A DNA stretch of 64,000 nucleotides from Nannocystis pusilla (GTDB lineage: Bacteria; Myxococcota_A; Polyangia; Nannocystales; Nannocystaceae). Below the pieces are notes generated by a model that saw only the letters and a program-made list of their open reading frames with translations, searched no databases and had not been told where the DNA came from. The position numbers and the translations under genes were made by a program. Location of the stretch: NCBI RefSeq assembly GCF_020073745.1, contig NZ_JAIRAU010000001.1:1240001-1304000 (forward strand), read 5' to 3'. Below, one piece after another: positions 26,304-37,493 of this stretch; position 1 is the stretch's first letter; each line of letters opens with the position of its first letter.

Positions 26304-26549
26304 GGCGTGACGTTAGCGCAGGCGCGCGTCGCGTGCACCCGGAAGCGCCCTCGCGCCGCGGAGCCGGAGACGCGAGCTCGGGCTCGCCCGCCCGCACCTG
26401 GCTCAGCCGGTGAGAGTCGCCCGACCGCTGCACATATGCGCCGCCGCGACTCGCCGTCGATCTCGAGCGATGCCGGGCGTATGCGCGGTGTCGTTTGCTC
26501 GCGCCGGACGGCCCGCTGCGGGGTGCTCGTGAGGCCGGCTCGCGCGGCG

Positions 26550-26852
26550 TCAGCCGCCGCCGAGGTGGGTGATGTCGACGACCACGAGCAGCATGAGGAT
26601 CGCCAGCAGGATGACCGACACGAGCGCGACGACGCGGGTCGCGGCGGCCTCGCGCGCGAGGTGCATGAAGAACGCCGCGACCAGCAGCGCCTTGACGGCG
26701 GCGATCGTCATCGCCGCCGCGACGTGCAGCGCCGGCGCGAGGGCGACGAAGGCGAGCGCGACGGTGGTCGCGGTGAGCAGCAGCAGCGCGAGCAGCACCA
26801 GCGTCGCGGTGCCGAGCTTCGGCGCGGGGACGTCGTGTTCGTCGTGATTCAT
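26550..26852 (-). CDS. ctaF: Cytochrome c oxidase subunit IV
   Basis: 100 residues, three hydrophobic helices (GTATLVLLALLLLTATTVAL, MTIAAVKALLVAAFFMHLAR, VVALVSVILLAILMLLVVVD). The middle helix carries the K-x9-FFMHL pattern of prokaryotic cytochrome oxidase subunit IV. It stabilises the core oxidase and has no cofactor. Last gene of the eleven-gene act-cta operon; its ATG overlaps the subunit III stop codon (ATGA). Confidence 0.85.
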   Translation of the reverse strand: MNHDEHDVPAPKLGTATLVLLALLLLTATTVALAFVALAPALHVAAAMTIAAVKALLVAAFFMHLAREAAATRVVALVSVILLAILMLLVVVDITHLGGG

Positions 26853-27476
26853 GTCAGCCTCGCCGCGAGGTACAGGGCCGGGAACAGGAACAGCCACACG
26901 ATGTCGACGAAGTGCCAGTAGAGGCCGACGGCCATGGTCGGCGTGGCGCGCAGGCGGGCGGCCGGCGTGCGCCAGGCGACCAGCCACAGCGACGCGAGCA
27001 CGACCAGGCCGCCGAGCACGTGCAGGGCGTGGAAGCCGGTCAGCACGAAGTAGAGGCCGAAGAAGCTGTGCGGGCCGGGGCCGGGGCCGTTGCCGGCGAG
27101 GTCGACGAACGGGGTCTCGCCGCGCGCGAAGTGGTGCGCGTACTCCCACAGCTTCATCGCCAGGAACGCCGCCCCGAGCGCCATGGTCGCCGCGAGCGCG
27201 ACGAGCAAGGCCCGGCGCGCGCGGGTGAAGGCGAAGCGGACCGCGAGCGCCATGGTGAAGCTGCTGACCAGCAGCGTGGCCGTCATGATCGTGGCGAGGC
27301 GCCAGTCGAGGCGCGGCCCGTAGGCGGCGAACAGCTCGGGGTGACGCACGCGCAGGCTGGTGTAGAACACGAACAGCACGCCGAAGAACAGCACCTCCTG
27401 GCCGAGGAACGCCCACATCCCGAGCGCGACGGCGTCGCGCTGGTGCTGTGAATCGGCGAACGGCTCGCGCACGTCG

Positions 27477-27484
<8 letters not shown>
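26849..27484 (-). CDS. ctaE: Cytochrome c oxidase subunit III
   Basis: 211 residues with the compact five-helix form of subunit III found in caa3-type oxidases. The motif [10 protein letters not shown] in the central helix carries the conserved Glu. The region [16 protein letters not shown] is the signature of helix VI, and [19 protein letters not shown] ends the protein. Subunit III protects the proton-uptake path and has no redox centre. It starts inside the subunit I gene (8-base overlap) and overlaps subunit IV. Confidence 0.9.
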
Positions 27485-29050
<1,566 letters not shown>

Positions 29051-29054
<4 letters not shown>

Positions 29055-30019
29055 GGGCTCACCCCCTCGGCGTGCGCGAGCGAACGGATGTAGGCGACGA
29101 GCAGCAGCAGCTCCTCGTCGCTGACGAGGCCGGCGTAGCTCGGCATGACGTCGCCCTGGTAGTCGGCGACGACGTCGGCGTCGGGCCGGAGGATCGATCG
29201 GCGCAGGTACTCGTCGTCGGCGATGACGCTGCTGCCGTCGCGCAGGGCCACGGGGCGGCCGTAGAGGCCCTCGAGCGGCGGGGCGCGGCGGCGCAGGTGC
29301 GATTCGTGGCAGGCGCCGCAGTCGAGGCGCTCGAACAACCGCCGGCCGGCGGCGGCCAGCGGCGGCCCGTCGACGTCGCCCTGCGCCAGCCAGCGGTCGT
29401 AGTTGTGGGCCTCCATCACGACGATGTCGGCGCGCATGCGCGCGTGCTCGCTGCCGCAGTACTCGGCGCACGCGAGCGCGTAGGTGCCCGGGGCGGTCGC
29501 GCGGAACCAGGCGGTGCGCAGCCAGCCGGGCACGACGTCCTGCTTGAGCCGGAACGCGGGCACGTAAAAGCTGTGGATCACGTCCTCGCTGGTGAGGTGG
29601 AGGCGGACGACCCGCCCGGCCGGGACGTGCAGGCGCGACAGCTCGCGCTGGCCGTTCGGGTGCTGGAACGACCACATCCACCGCTTGGCGGTGACGCCGA
29701 TGTCGAGCGGCTCGCCGTCGTCCGGCAATTGTTCGATGCGGCCGAAGCCGAGCGCGCCGAGCAGGAACAGGCCGAGGAACACGACCATGGTGACCCCGCA
29801 CCACAGCAGCTCGGTGCGCCACATGACCCCGGACGAGTGCTCGGCGCCGGTGAGGTGACCGGGCCGCCGCCGGTATCGGACGGCGAACACGACCATCGCC
29901 ACGAGCACGCCGAGGCTGACGGCGCCGATGATCGAGAACACGAGGATGATGAGGAGGTCGACGGCGCCGCTGGTGGTCGAGGCGGCCGCGGGCAGCAGGT
30001 CGAACGGCTTGGCGATCAT
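29051..30019 (-). CDS. ctaC: Cytochrome c oxidase subunit II with fused cytochrome c (caa3 type)
   Basis: 322 residues. Two helices ([40 protein letters not shown]) anchor the periplasmic CuA domain. CuA ligands are seen in [16 protein letters not shown] and [12 protein letters not shown] (Cys-x3-Cys-x3-His-x2-Met). A C-terminal cytochrome c domain follows, with haem attachment site CGACH and a distal Met in [10 protein letters not shown], the fusion that defines caa3 oxidases. It takes electrons directly from the neighbouring complex. The start at ATG 30019 overlaps the stop of the 120-residue linker gene. Confidence 0.95.
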
Positions 30020-30378
30020 CGCAACCCCCGCGCGGTGACGGGCCGCGGCGTGTCGCGCCGGGTCGGGAGCCCGCGGGCGAGCGCGAGCTCGGCGGCCCGC
30101 CACACGGGGATCCGCGCGACGCCGTGGGCCTCGTCGACCCACTCCCAGGCGGCGGCCCGCGCGGCCCACTCGGCCTCGACGGTCGCTCGCAAGGCGTTCA
30201 GCTCGTCGGTCGGGAGCATGCCCTCGACGCCCTCGGGCGGCGCGCCGCCGACGAGCCGCCCGGCCACGGCCGAGACGACGAAGCCGAGGGCGATAAGCCC
30301 GCCGACGACGCCGCCGGCCCCTGCCAGCGCGCGCCGGTGGTCGGCCAGATCTTCGTGTTCGTAGCGACGCTCAGACAT
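30016..30378 (-). CDS. Small membrane protein of the act-cta operon
   Basis: 120 residues: a charged N-terminus, one helix ([21 protein letters not shown]), then a periplasmic tail with the motif [19 protein letters not shown] and LALARGLP. A 'Y/W-WVD--G--RIP---AMEL---RGLP' segment is typical of small proteins in respiratory oxidase and alternative complex III clusters and is known mainly by its context. It could be a linker or an assembly protein between the two complexes, or a small subunit comparable to ActG. It is coupled on both sides (8 bases with actF, 4 with ctaC). Function is an inference from position. Confidence 0.75.
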   Translation of the reverse strand: MSERRYEHEDLADHRRALAGAGGVVGGLIALGFVVSAVAGRLVGGAPPEGVEGMLPTDELNALRATVEAEWAARAAAWEWVDEAHGVARIPVWRAAELALARGLPTRRDTPRPVTARGLR

Positions 30379-31444
30379 GATCGATGTCCTCCGCGGGCAG
30401 GGCCACCAGTGATCCGCCGGCGGCGAGGAGCCGCCTGAATGCGAGGACCCACCACGCGCCGACGCCGAGCGGGACGGCGACGTCGAGCCAGCCGAGCGGC
30501 TGCGGGCGCGACGGCACGATGAACCACACCAGCTCGACCGCGTGCATCAGCAACAGCAGGCCCGCGACGCCGGCGAGCCGGGCGGCGTCGCGCTTGATCG
30601 GGCGCATCAGCAGGGCGATGAACGGGACCGCGAAGTGCAGCCCGACCAGCGCCCAGGCGACGACGCCCCAGTCGCCGCGGATCCGCCGGACGTACCACTG
30701 CGCCTCGCGCGGGAGGTCGGCGCCCCACACCAACAAGAATTGCGTGAAGGCGATGTAGCCCCACAGCATCAACGCGACGAACAGCAGGGTGCCGAGCTCC
30801 TGCAGGCGCGCCGGCGGGATCAGCGGCGCGTGCGAGCCGCGGCCCAGCACGAGCGCGACGGCGATGACGACGACGCTCCAGCCGGCGACGGCCTGACCGG
30901 TGAGGACGGCGAGGCCGAAGGCGCTGGTGCTCATGTCCGGGTCGAGCGAGAGCACCCAGTCGACGGCGGCGAGCGTGATCGTGAGGAAGTAGACGACGAG
31001 CGCCAGGGCGGCGAGCCCGGGTCGGGGCCGCCGCGCGTGCGCGAGCCGCCACGCGAGCACGCTCCACGCGACGAGGATGACGACCGCGCGCGCGAGGAAG
31101 AACGAGGCGTCGAGGTAGGCCGCCTTGGCCGCGCGCAAGGGCCCGGCCATCAGCCACGCGGTGTCCATCCACGGATAGAGGTGATGCAGGCCGAGCGCGA
31201 TCGGCAGGAACAGCAGCGCGAGCAGGGGGATCGTGCTCGCGGCGGCGCGCAGCAGCGGGCCGACGACGACGCCCCAGCGGCTGCGCACGAGGTGGGCGAG
31301 GCACAGGAAGCTGAAGGCGCCGAGAGCGACGCCGAGCCACAGCAGCCAGGCGATCAGCCACGCGCGCAGGAACGCGGGCGAGGCCTGCCCGGCCGCCGCG
31401 GCGAGGGTGGTGAGGATGAGGGTGGCGCCGAGCATCAACCTCAT
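30371..31444 (-). CDS. actF: Alternative complex III subunit ActF
   Basis: 357 residues, about ten hydrophobic helices. Markers of the family include FLRAWLIAWLLWLGVALGAF, LHHLYPWMDTAWL, TLAAVDWVLSLDPDMSTS, LGYIAFTQFLLVWGADLPRE-type (here GYIAFTQFLLVWGADLP), and the late helix pair with WY-RR. ActF is a quinone-binding membrane subunit related to ActC. Its ATG overlaps the stop of actE on the other side and its 3' end overlaps the linker gene by 8 bases. Confidence 0.9.
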   Translation of the reverse strand: MRLMLGATLILTTLAAAAGQASPAFLRAWLIAWLLWLGVALGAFSFLCLAHLVRSRWGVVVGPLLRAAASTIPLLALLFLPIALGLHHLYPWMDTAWLMAGPLRAAKAAYLDASFFLARAVVILVAWSVLAWRLAHARRPRPGLAALALVVYFLTITLAAVDWVLSLDPDMSTSAFGLAVLTGQAVAGWSVVVIAVALVLGRGSHAPLIPPARLQELGTLLFVALMLWGYIAFTQFLLVWGADLPREAQWYVRRIRGDWGVVAWALVGLHFAVPFIALLMRPIKRDAARLAGVAGLLLLMHAVELVWFIVPSRPQPLGWLDVAVPLGVGAWWVLAFRRLLAAGGSLVALPAEDIDHV

Positions 31445-32007
31445 CGCCAGGCCTCCACGAGGTGCATGCGGTCGTCGGCGCTGAGCACGGCGGCGGGGGC
31501 GTGCTGGCTCAATTGCAGGACCTGGACCCAGGCGACGATCCGCCAGCGGTCGAACACGTCGATATGATCATAGTCGGGCATGGTGGCGCGGCCGTGGCTG
31601 ACGACGTCGAAGAGGTACCCGGGGGAGGCGTCGCGCAGCCGGGCGGTGGTGAACCCCGGGGGGGCCGGGTAGCCGCGCCGCACGGCGATGCCGTCGCCGT
31701 CGCCGAGCCGGCCGTGGCAGGGGGTGCAATGAATGTCGAAGCGCTGCTGGCCGCGCGCGAGGTCGGCCCGGTCGAGGGCGAAGGGGTAGGTGACGACGAA
31801 CTGGTCGTCGGCGGCGCGCCCCTCCCACAGGTGGCGATCGAGCCGCGCCTGCCCGCGCGGCACGACGCCCGGCGGGAGCCGCCGCGCCTCCATGTCGTCG
31901 GCGAAGAACGGCGCCTCCTCGAGCGGGTCGAGCCGCGGCTGGTCGCGCATCTTCTGCTCGCACGCGGCGAGGACGAGGAGCACGGCGATCGCGTCAGCGC
32001 GGGACAT
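31441..32007 (-). CDS. actE: Alternative complex III subunit ActE, mono-haem cytochrome c
   Basis: 188 residues. A lipoprotein-like start (IAVLLVLAACEQKMRDQP, lipobox LAAC) puts it at the outer face of the inner membrane. One haem c site is present, CTPCHGRLGDGDG, with a downstream Met ligand region (HGRATMPDYDHIDVFDRW). ActE is the mono-haem cytochrome c that carries electrons from ActA towards the oxidase. The gene starts inside the actD gene (14-base overlap) and its stop overlaps the actF start (ATGA). Confidence 0.9.
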   Translation of the reverse strand: MSRADAIAVLLVLAACEQKMRDQPRLDPLEEAPFFADDMEARRLPPGVVPRGQARLDRHLWEGRAADDQFVVTYPFALDRADLARGQQRFDIHCTPCHGRLGDGDGIAVRRGYPAPPGFTTARLRDASPGYLFDVVSHGRATMPDYDHIDVFDRWRIVAWVQVLQLSQHAPAAVLSADDRMHLVEAWR

Positions 32008-32521
32008 CGTGGACCTCCAGCGGGGCGAGCGACTCGAGGAAGGCGCGCACGTGCCCGGCGTGGAACCGCGGATCGCCGGCGCCGATGAACAGGAAGAACC
32101 GATCCTGGCTGGCGCGCGCGAACGCGGGCACGGCGAACAGCGGGTGGTGCAGCCGCGGCAGGCCGTTTCGCCACAGCATGGCGAAGGCGGTGAGCAGCGC
32201 GGCGCTGAGGATCGTGATCTCGAAGGTCGGGACGATGAAGGCCGGGGCCGCGAGCGCCCGCCGACCGCCGATGTTCAGGTGCCACTCGATCGCGTGGACC
32301 CACACCTGAAACAGGAAGATCGCGGCGCCGCCGAGCAACCCGGCGACGAAGGTGACCCGCGGCAGGCGCGTGCGGAACGCCAGCACCTCGGCGACGCCCT
32401 CCACCGGGCAGGGTGAGTACACCTCGAGCGCGACGTAGCCGGCGAGGCGCGCGGCGCGGGCGGCGGCCAGGACCTCGTCGCCGGCGGCGAACTCGGCCAG
32501 GAGCCCGCGCAGGCCGTTCAC
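31994..32521 (-). CDS. actD: Alternative complex III subunit ActD
   Basis: 175 residues from a GTG at 32521 that overlaps the actC stop (GTGA). It has a short N-terminal soluble part with the family motif YSPCPVEGVAEVL, two helices (FVAGLLGGAAIFLFQVWVHA, and IVPTFEITILSAALLTAF), and a C-terminal part with RFFLFIGAGDPRF. These are the features of DUF3341, the ActD family. ActD has two transmembrane helices and no cofactor; it packs against ActC and ActF. Confidence 0.9.
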   Translation of the reverse strand: MNGLRGLLAEFAAGDEVLAAARAARLAGYVALEVYSPCPVEGVAEVLAFRTRLPRVTFVAGLLGGAAIFLFQVWVHAIEWHLNIGGRRALAAPAFIVPTFEITILSAALLTAFAMLWRNGLPRLHHPLFAVPAFARASQDRFFLFIGAGDPRFHAGHVRAFLESLAPLEVHDVPR

Positions 32522-33873
32522 GGGGCCTCCGGGCGCCGGTGCGCCACCAGCTCGCGCAGCTCGGACATGGCGATCACGGGGACGTAGCGGATGAACAGCA
32601 GCATGAAGAAGGCGAAGAAGCCGAGCGTGCCGGCCAGCGTGAGCCAGTCCCAGAAGGTCGGGAAGTAGGCGCCGCCGGTGGTCGGGAGCAGGCCGTGCTC
32701 GAGCGAGCTGATGACGATGAGCCAGCGCTCGAGCCACATGCCGAGGTTGATGGCGATCGACAGCACGAACAGCCAGGCGATGTGCCGCCGGGCCCGGCGC
32801 CACCACAGCGACTGCGGGAGGACGACGTTGAGGGCGATGATGGTCCAGAACAGCGGGGCGGAGCGGCCGTGGAGGTGGCTGGCGATCAGCGAGCGCTCGT
32901 GCGGGTCGCCGCTGTACCAGCCGAAGAACAGCTCGGCGAGGTAGCCGTAGGCGACCACGAGGCCGGCGGTGAGCATGAGCTTGGCGCAGTGGTCGAGGTG
33001 GCGGATCGTGACGAAGTCCTTGAGGCCGAGCCAGGCGCGCACCGGGATCAGGAACGTCAGGACCATGGCGAAGCCGCTGAAGATCGCGCCGGCCACGAAG
33101 TAGGGCGGGAACACGGTCGTGTGCCAGCCGGGGAGCTGCGCGACGGCGAAGTCGAAGCTGACGATCGTGTGCACCGAGACGACGAGGGTGGTCGCCAGGC
33201 CGGCGAGCATCAAATAGGCGGTCTGGTGGCGCTCCCAGTGGCGCGCCGAGCCGCGCCAGCCGAGCGCGAACACGCCGTAGACGCGCGCCCGCAGGCCGGT
33301 CGAGCGGTCGCGCATGGTCCCCAGGTCGGGGACGAGGCCGATGTACCAGAACACCAGCGAGACGGTGCCGTAGGTGGCGACGGCGAAGAAGTCCCACGCC
33401 AGCGGGCTGAGGAATTGCGGCCAGTAGCCGTAGGTGTTGGGATAGGGGAAGAGCCAGTAGAAGAACTCCGGCCGGCCGAGGTGCAGCAGCGGGAACATGG
33501 CGGCGCAGGCGACCGCGAACAGGGTCATGGCCTCGGCGAAGCGGTTGATCGAGCGCCGCCAGGCCTGATTGGCCAATAGAAGGATCGCGCTGATCAGCGT
33601 GCCGGCGTGGGCGATCCCCACCCACCACACGAAGTTGGTGATGGCGATGCCCCACATGACCGGGACGTCGACGCCCCAGACCCCGATGTACCACCAGAAC
33701 ACGCCGAACACCGCCACGGCCAGCGCGCCGAGCCCGACGGCGGCGACCGCGAGGGCGCGCAGCCAGGCGCGCCGGTGCTGCGGCGATTGCACGGTGTCGG
33801 CGATCGCGTCATTGATCGAGGCGATGTCGTGATCGCCGTCGATCCAGCGCGTCTCGTCGGTCGGGTACGGCAC
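32518..33873 (-). CDS. actC: Alternative complex III subunit ActC (NrfD-like)
   Basis: 451 residues, ten hydrophobic helices of the NrfD/PsrC fold. Signature segments are WYIGVWGVDVPVMWGIAITNFVWWVGI near the N-terminus, PLLHLGRPEFFYWLFPYP, YLAELFFGWYSGDPHERSLI, and SLWWRRARRHIAWLF. ActC is the main quinol-binding membrane subunit; quinol oxidation takes place at the periplasmic side near the ActB Fe-S clusters. The GTG start is one base after the actB stop codon, and the stop overlaps actD. Confidence 0.93.
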   Translation of the reverse strand: MPYPTDETRWIDGDHDIASINDAIADTVQSPQHRRAWLRALAVAAVGLGALAVAVFGVFWWYIGVWGVDVPVMWGIAITNFVWWVGIAHAGTLISAILLLANQAWRRSINRFAEAMTLFAVACAAMFPLLHLGRPEFFYWLFPYPNTYGYWPQFLSPLAWDFFAVATYGTVSLVFWYIGLVPDLGTMRDRSTGLRARVYGVFALGWRGSARHWERHQTAYLMLAGLATTLVVSVHTIVSFDFAVAQLPGWHTTVFPPYFVAGAIFSGFAMVLTFLIPVRAWLGLKDFVTIRHLDHCAKLMLTAGLVVAYGYLAELFFGWYSGDPHERSLIASHLHGRSAPLFWTIIALNVVLPQSLWWRRARRHIAWLFVLSIAINLGMWLERWLIVISSLEHGLLPTTGGAYFPTFWDWLTLAGTLGFFAFFMLLFIRYVPVIAMSELRELVAHRRPEAP

Positions 33874-33874
33874 G

Positions 33875-36667
33875 TCAGTCCTCCTCTGCGTGCGAGCGGC
33901 CGCGCAAGGCGGTGTTGGGGTGGTGCAGGCGGGCGAGGTAGCTGGTGCGCGGACGGGTGCCGAGCTCGGCCAGCAGGGCGTAGGCGCGCGGATCGAGGCG
34001 CCGGGCGCGGATCGGGTCGTCCTCGCGGGCGAGGTCGCCGAAGTCGATCGCGCGGGCCGGGCACACGCCCTGGCAGGCGGTGACGACCGCGCCCATGCTG
34101 CGGCCCTCGCGGTGCGCGGCGATCTCGGCGCCGCGGATCCGCTGCACGCAATAGGTGCACTTCTCCATCACCCCGCGGGTGCGCACGGTGACGTCCGGGT
34201 TGCGCTGCAGGCGGAGGGTGACGGCGTCGCCGGCGACGTAGTCGAAGAAGTTGAAGCGCCGGACCTTGTACGGGCAATTGTTCGAGCAGTAGCGCGTGCC
34301 GAAGCAGCGGTTGTAGGTCATGTCGTTGAGGCCGTCGTGGCTGTGCTGGGTCGCACCGGTCGGGCACACGACCTCGCACGGGGCGTGCTCGCATTGCATG
34401 CACGGCACCGGCTGGAACCGCCAGCGCGGGCCCTCGCCGCGCTCGTCGGCGTAGGTGTCGATGCGGATCCAGTGCATCATGCGGTCGCGCGCGGCCTCGG
34501 CGGCGCCGACGGTGGGGATGTTGTTCTCGGCCTGACAGGCGATCACGCAGGCGTTGCAGCCGATGCAGGCGTTGAGGTCGATGGTCATCGCCCACGCGTG
34601 CTCGTCGAACTCGCGGGTCGGGTGCAGCGACACCGGCCGCAGCTCGGGCGAGGGCAGCTGGGCGACCTCGCCGCGGGGGAGCCAGCGCGCGTAGGCGTCG
34701 CCGGGCTGGTCCTCGCCGCCGCGGTGGCGGTCGACGACGAGCGGCCCCGATCGCCCGAGCGGCTCGACCTCGACGTCGCGCGCGGCCCACAGCGCGTCGC
34801 GGGTGCGCAGGCGGTAGGCGTCGAAGCCGGCGCCGGGCTCGGGGGCGCGGCGGCCGTGGCCGAGGTGGACGGTGAGCTGCTGCTCGGGGTGACCGGGCAG
34901 CACGTAGACGGGCGCGTCGACGCTGCGGCCGGCGACGGTGAGCCGCGCGAGCTCGCCGTGGACCAGGCCGCGCGCGACGGCGGTCGCGGGGGCGACGAAG
35001 GCGGCGTTGCCCCACACGAGGCGGGTGATCGGTCGCGGCAGCTCCTGCAGCCACGGGTCGAGGCCGAAGCGCCCGTCCCAGGCGGCCGGGTCGGGGCGGA
35101 ACGCGAGCACCAGCGAATCATCGGAGGTGTCCCCGGGGACATGCTCCGAGAGCAATGTGGCCAGCACGGCCGGCGCGACGGCGGGGCTCACGGTGGGGGC
35201 GGCCCCGGGCAGGCGGCCGTCGTGGATCGCGGCGCGCCACCAGGTCGCGACGTCGCCGCCGGCCGGGGTCAGGTCGCTCCATGTCCTTTCGAGCAGGTCG
35301 CGGCCCTGCGCCGGGTCGTCGGCGAGCGCGGCCAGCAGCTCGGGCGCGCTCAGGCCGTCGTACAGCGGGCGGATCGTCGGCTGCGACAGGGTGACCTCGC
35401 CGTCGTCGGCGGCGGCGTCGCCCCAGGCCTCGAGCGCGTGCGCCAGCGGCAGGTGCCAGGCGCAGCGCTGGCCGGTCTCGTCGCAGTAGAGCCCGAGGTG
35501 GGCGGTGAACGGGACGCTGGCGAGCGCGGCGGCGACGTCGAGGTCGGCAGGGGCGTCGTAAACGGGGTTGCAGTCGAGGACGAACACCGCGTCGAGCTCG
35601 CGGCGGGCGATCGCGTCGACCAGGGCGGCGAGCGAGTGCTCGGGGCCGCTCGGCTGCCGCTCGAGCCGCGCGGTGTAGACGACGGTCCGGCCGGCGGCGC
35701 CGAGCAAATGGTTGGCGGCGTGCACCATCGCGTGGACCTGCGCGGGCTGGTGCGGGCCGGCGGTGACGAGGGCGTCGGGCCCGGCGGTCTTGAGGTCGGC
35801 GATCGCGGCGGCGAGCCACGGGTCGTCGACGTGATCGCCGAGGAGGCCGCGCAGCAGGTCCCGCGCGCGCGCGGAGATGTCGACGACGCGCGCGGCCTGG
35901 CGGTGGTCGGCGGCTGCGCCGACGAGGCCTGGGAAGCTCTCGAGCGCGTACAGCCGCAGGGCGTCGTCGGGCCCGAGCTCGGCGCGGCGGCGCTGCGCGA
36001 GCGCGCGAGCGTGGCGCAACCGGCCGGGGTCGGTGAACAGGAAGTCGTCGTCGAGGCTCAGCACCACGCGCGCGCGGTCGAGGCGGAGGTGACAGGCGAG
36101 CGGGACGCCGAACAATTGGTGCAGGCCGGCGTGCACCGGCTCGCGCGCGAGCGAGCTCCACGTGTACCAGCGCAGGCCGGGGCAGCGCGCGGCCAGCCGC
36201 GTCGCGCCGAGCTGCAGCATGCGCGAGCTGGTCGGCGGCGTCAGCACGGCGACGCGCCGGCCGGAGGCGAGCTGGGCTCGGGCCGCGCGCAGGAACGCCG
36301 GCCAGCTGCTCGGCGCGCCGCCGTGGCGCACCCCGGTCGAGCGGCGCGGGTCGTACAGCTCGCGCACCATCGCCTGGCCGAAGGGACATGTGGCGCCGAG
36401 GCTGGCGCGGTGCTCGGGCTGGCCCTCGATCTTGGTCGGGCGGCCCTCGTGGGTCTCGACGAGGATCCCGTAGGCGTGGGCGTCGAGGGTGAAGGCGGAG
36501 GCGAAGAACAGCGGGACGCCGGGGACGATGTACTCGGGCTGGCGCGCGTAGGGGACGATCCGCTCCGGCGGGTCGCGTTGCAGGCAGCCGCCGAGGCCGG
36601 CGGCGGCGAGGCCGGCGAGGGAGCGCTGCAAGAAGGCGCGGCGGCCGGGGTCGTGGTCGGCGCTCAT
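33875..36667 (-). CDS. actB: Alternative complex III subunit ActB (molybdopterin-like and Fe-S domains)
   Basis: 930 residues. The N-terminus has a Tat-type signal (GRRAFLQRSLAGLAAAGLGG, RR at 9-10). Residues about 30-640 resemble a molybdopterin oxidoreductase (FPFGQAMVRELYDP region, VFVLDCNPVYDAPAD) but without cofactor-binding residues, as in ActB generally. The C-terminal ~260 residues form a ferredoxin-like part with four clusters of Cys: CIGCNACVIACQAEN, CMQCEHAPCEVVCP, CFGTRYCSNNCPY, and CTYCVQRI. These hold three 4Fe-4S and one 3Fe-4S cluster in known structures. The gene is downstream of actA (ATGA overlap). Two copies or fragments of the palindromic repeat fall inside it without breaking the frame. 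Confidence 0.95.
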   Translation of the reverse strand: MSADHDPGRRAFLQRSLAGLAAAGLGGCLQRDPPERIVPYARQPEYIVPGVPLFFASAFTLDAHAYGILVETHEGRPTKIEGQPEHRASLGATCPFGQAMVRELYDPRRSTGVRHGGAPSSWPAFLRAARAQLASGRRVAVLTPPTSSRMLQLGATRLAARCPGLRWYTWSSLAREPVHAGLHQLFGVPLACHLRLDRARVVLSLDDDFLFTDPGRLRHARALAQRRRAELGPDDALRLYALESFPGLVGAAADHRQAARVVDISARARDLLRGLLGDHVDDPWLAAAIADLKTAGPDALVTAGPHQPAQVHAMVHAANHLLGAAGRTVVYTARLERQPSGPEHSLAALVDAIARRELDAVFVLDCNPVYDAPADLDVAAALASVPFTAHLGLYCDETGQRCAWHLPLAHALEAWGDAAADDGEVTLSQPTIRPLYDGLSAPELLAALADDPAQGRDLLERTWSDLTPAGGDVATWWRAAIHDGRLPGAAPTVSPAVAPAVLATLLSEHVPGDTSDDSLVLAFRPDPAAWDGRFGLDPWLQELPRPITRLVWGNAAFVAPATAVARGLVHGELARLTVAGRSVDAPVYVLPGHPEQQLTVHLGHGRRAPEPGAGFDAYRLRTRDALWAARDVEVEPLGRSGPLVVDRHRGGEDQPGDAYARWLPRGEVAQLPSPELRPVSLHPTREFDEHAWAMTIDLNACIGCNACVIACQAENNIPTVGAAEAARDRMMHWIRIDTYADERGEGPRWRFQPVPCMQCEHAPCEVVCPTGATQHSHDGLNDMTYNRCFGTRYCSNNCPYKVRRFNFFDYVAGDAVTLRLQRNPDVTVRTRGVMEKCTYCVQRIRGAEIAAHREGRSMGAVVTACQGVCPARAIDFGDLAREDDPIRARRLDPRAYALLAELGTRPRTSYLARLHHPNTALRGRSHAEED
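35123..35160. repeat. Palindromic repeat inside actB
   Basis: GGAGGTGTCC, CCGG, GGACATGCTC, CGAG, AGCAATGTGG: three family units at the 14-base period, within the molybdopterin-like domain of ActB. The translated stretch (minus strand) is a surface-type loop, LLSEHVPGDTSDDS. A second isolated unit (GGACATGTGG) occurs at about 36384. Confidence 0.7.
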
Positions 36668-37296
36668 CGATGACACTCCGAGCAGCTGGTGCGGGCGTCG
36701 ACGTCGTGGGATACGGGCGCGGCGTCGGGGTCGGGCCGCCAGCCCATGACGAACACCGCGTCGGGCGGGCGCAGGTGCGGCGTCGGGTCGCGGTGACACT
36801 CGAGGCACCACTTCATCGACAGGTCGGCGAACTGGCGGATCCGCGGCATGCGGTCGACGCGGCCGTGGCAGGTCTCGCAGCCGACGCCGGCGTGGATGTG
36901 AATACTGTGGTCGAAGAACACGAAGTCGGGCAGGTCGTGCACGCGCTGCCAGCGGATCGGTCGGTCGGTCGACCAACTGTCGCGCACCGGCGCGAGCAGG
37001 TCGCTGTCGGGGAACAGGTGGGCGTGGCAATGCATGCAGGTCTCGGTCGCCGGGACGCCGGCGAACGCGGCCCGCTCGGCGGTCTCGTGGCAATAGCGGC
37101 AGTCGAGGCCGACGCCGCCGACGTGGTGCTCGTGGCTGAACGGGACCGGCTGCTCGACGGCCCGTCCGGCGCCGGTGCTCCACCCGGAGCGCGACAGGGC
37201 GTAGCCGACGCCGCCGACCAGCGAGAGGCCGACCGGCAGGCCCCACAGGACCAGGCGTACGCGGCGATCGGCGGATGGGCGAAAGAGCTGTGCCAC
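36664..37296 (-). CDS. actA: Alternative complex III subunit ActA, pentahaem cytochrome c
   Basis: 210 residues, GTG start. One N-terminal helix (VRLVLWGLPVGLSLVGGVGYAL) anchors a periplasmic domain with five CxxCH haem-binding motifs: CRYCH, CMHCH, CETCH, CLECH and CSECH. The second region has the LVP-type spacer and the repeated HxxxH distal His pattern (FSHEHHVGGVG). This is ActA, which accepts electrons from the ActB Fe-S chain and passes them to ActE. First gene of the operon; about 200 bases of non-coding DNA lie upstream. Confidence 0.95.
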   Translation of the reverse strand: MAQLFRPSADRRVRLVLWGLPVGLSLVGGVGYALSRSGWSTGAGRAVEQPVPFSHEHHVGGVGLDCRYCHETAERAAFAGVPATETCMHCHAHLFPDSDLLAPVRDSWSTDRPIRWQRVHDLPDFVFFDHSIHIHAGVGCETCHGRVDRMPRIRQFADLSMKWCLECHRDPTPHLRPPDAVFVMGWRPDPDAAPVSHDVDARTSCSECHR

Positions 37297-37493
37297 GATT
37301 CTCCGGGCGCGCGGGGATCACGCTCGATTGCGAGCAGTGGTCCTGCTATGCCGGTGAATCGTGGCGCTGCAAGCGACGGCGGTGATTCGTGCGCGGCTGT
37401 CGGTTCCGCTCGCCTTCTGCGCGGCCGACGAGCGCGAATCGCATGGCCCACGTCACTCCGGCCGAGGAGCGGGCGGGGCAACCGCCGCGAGGC

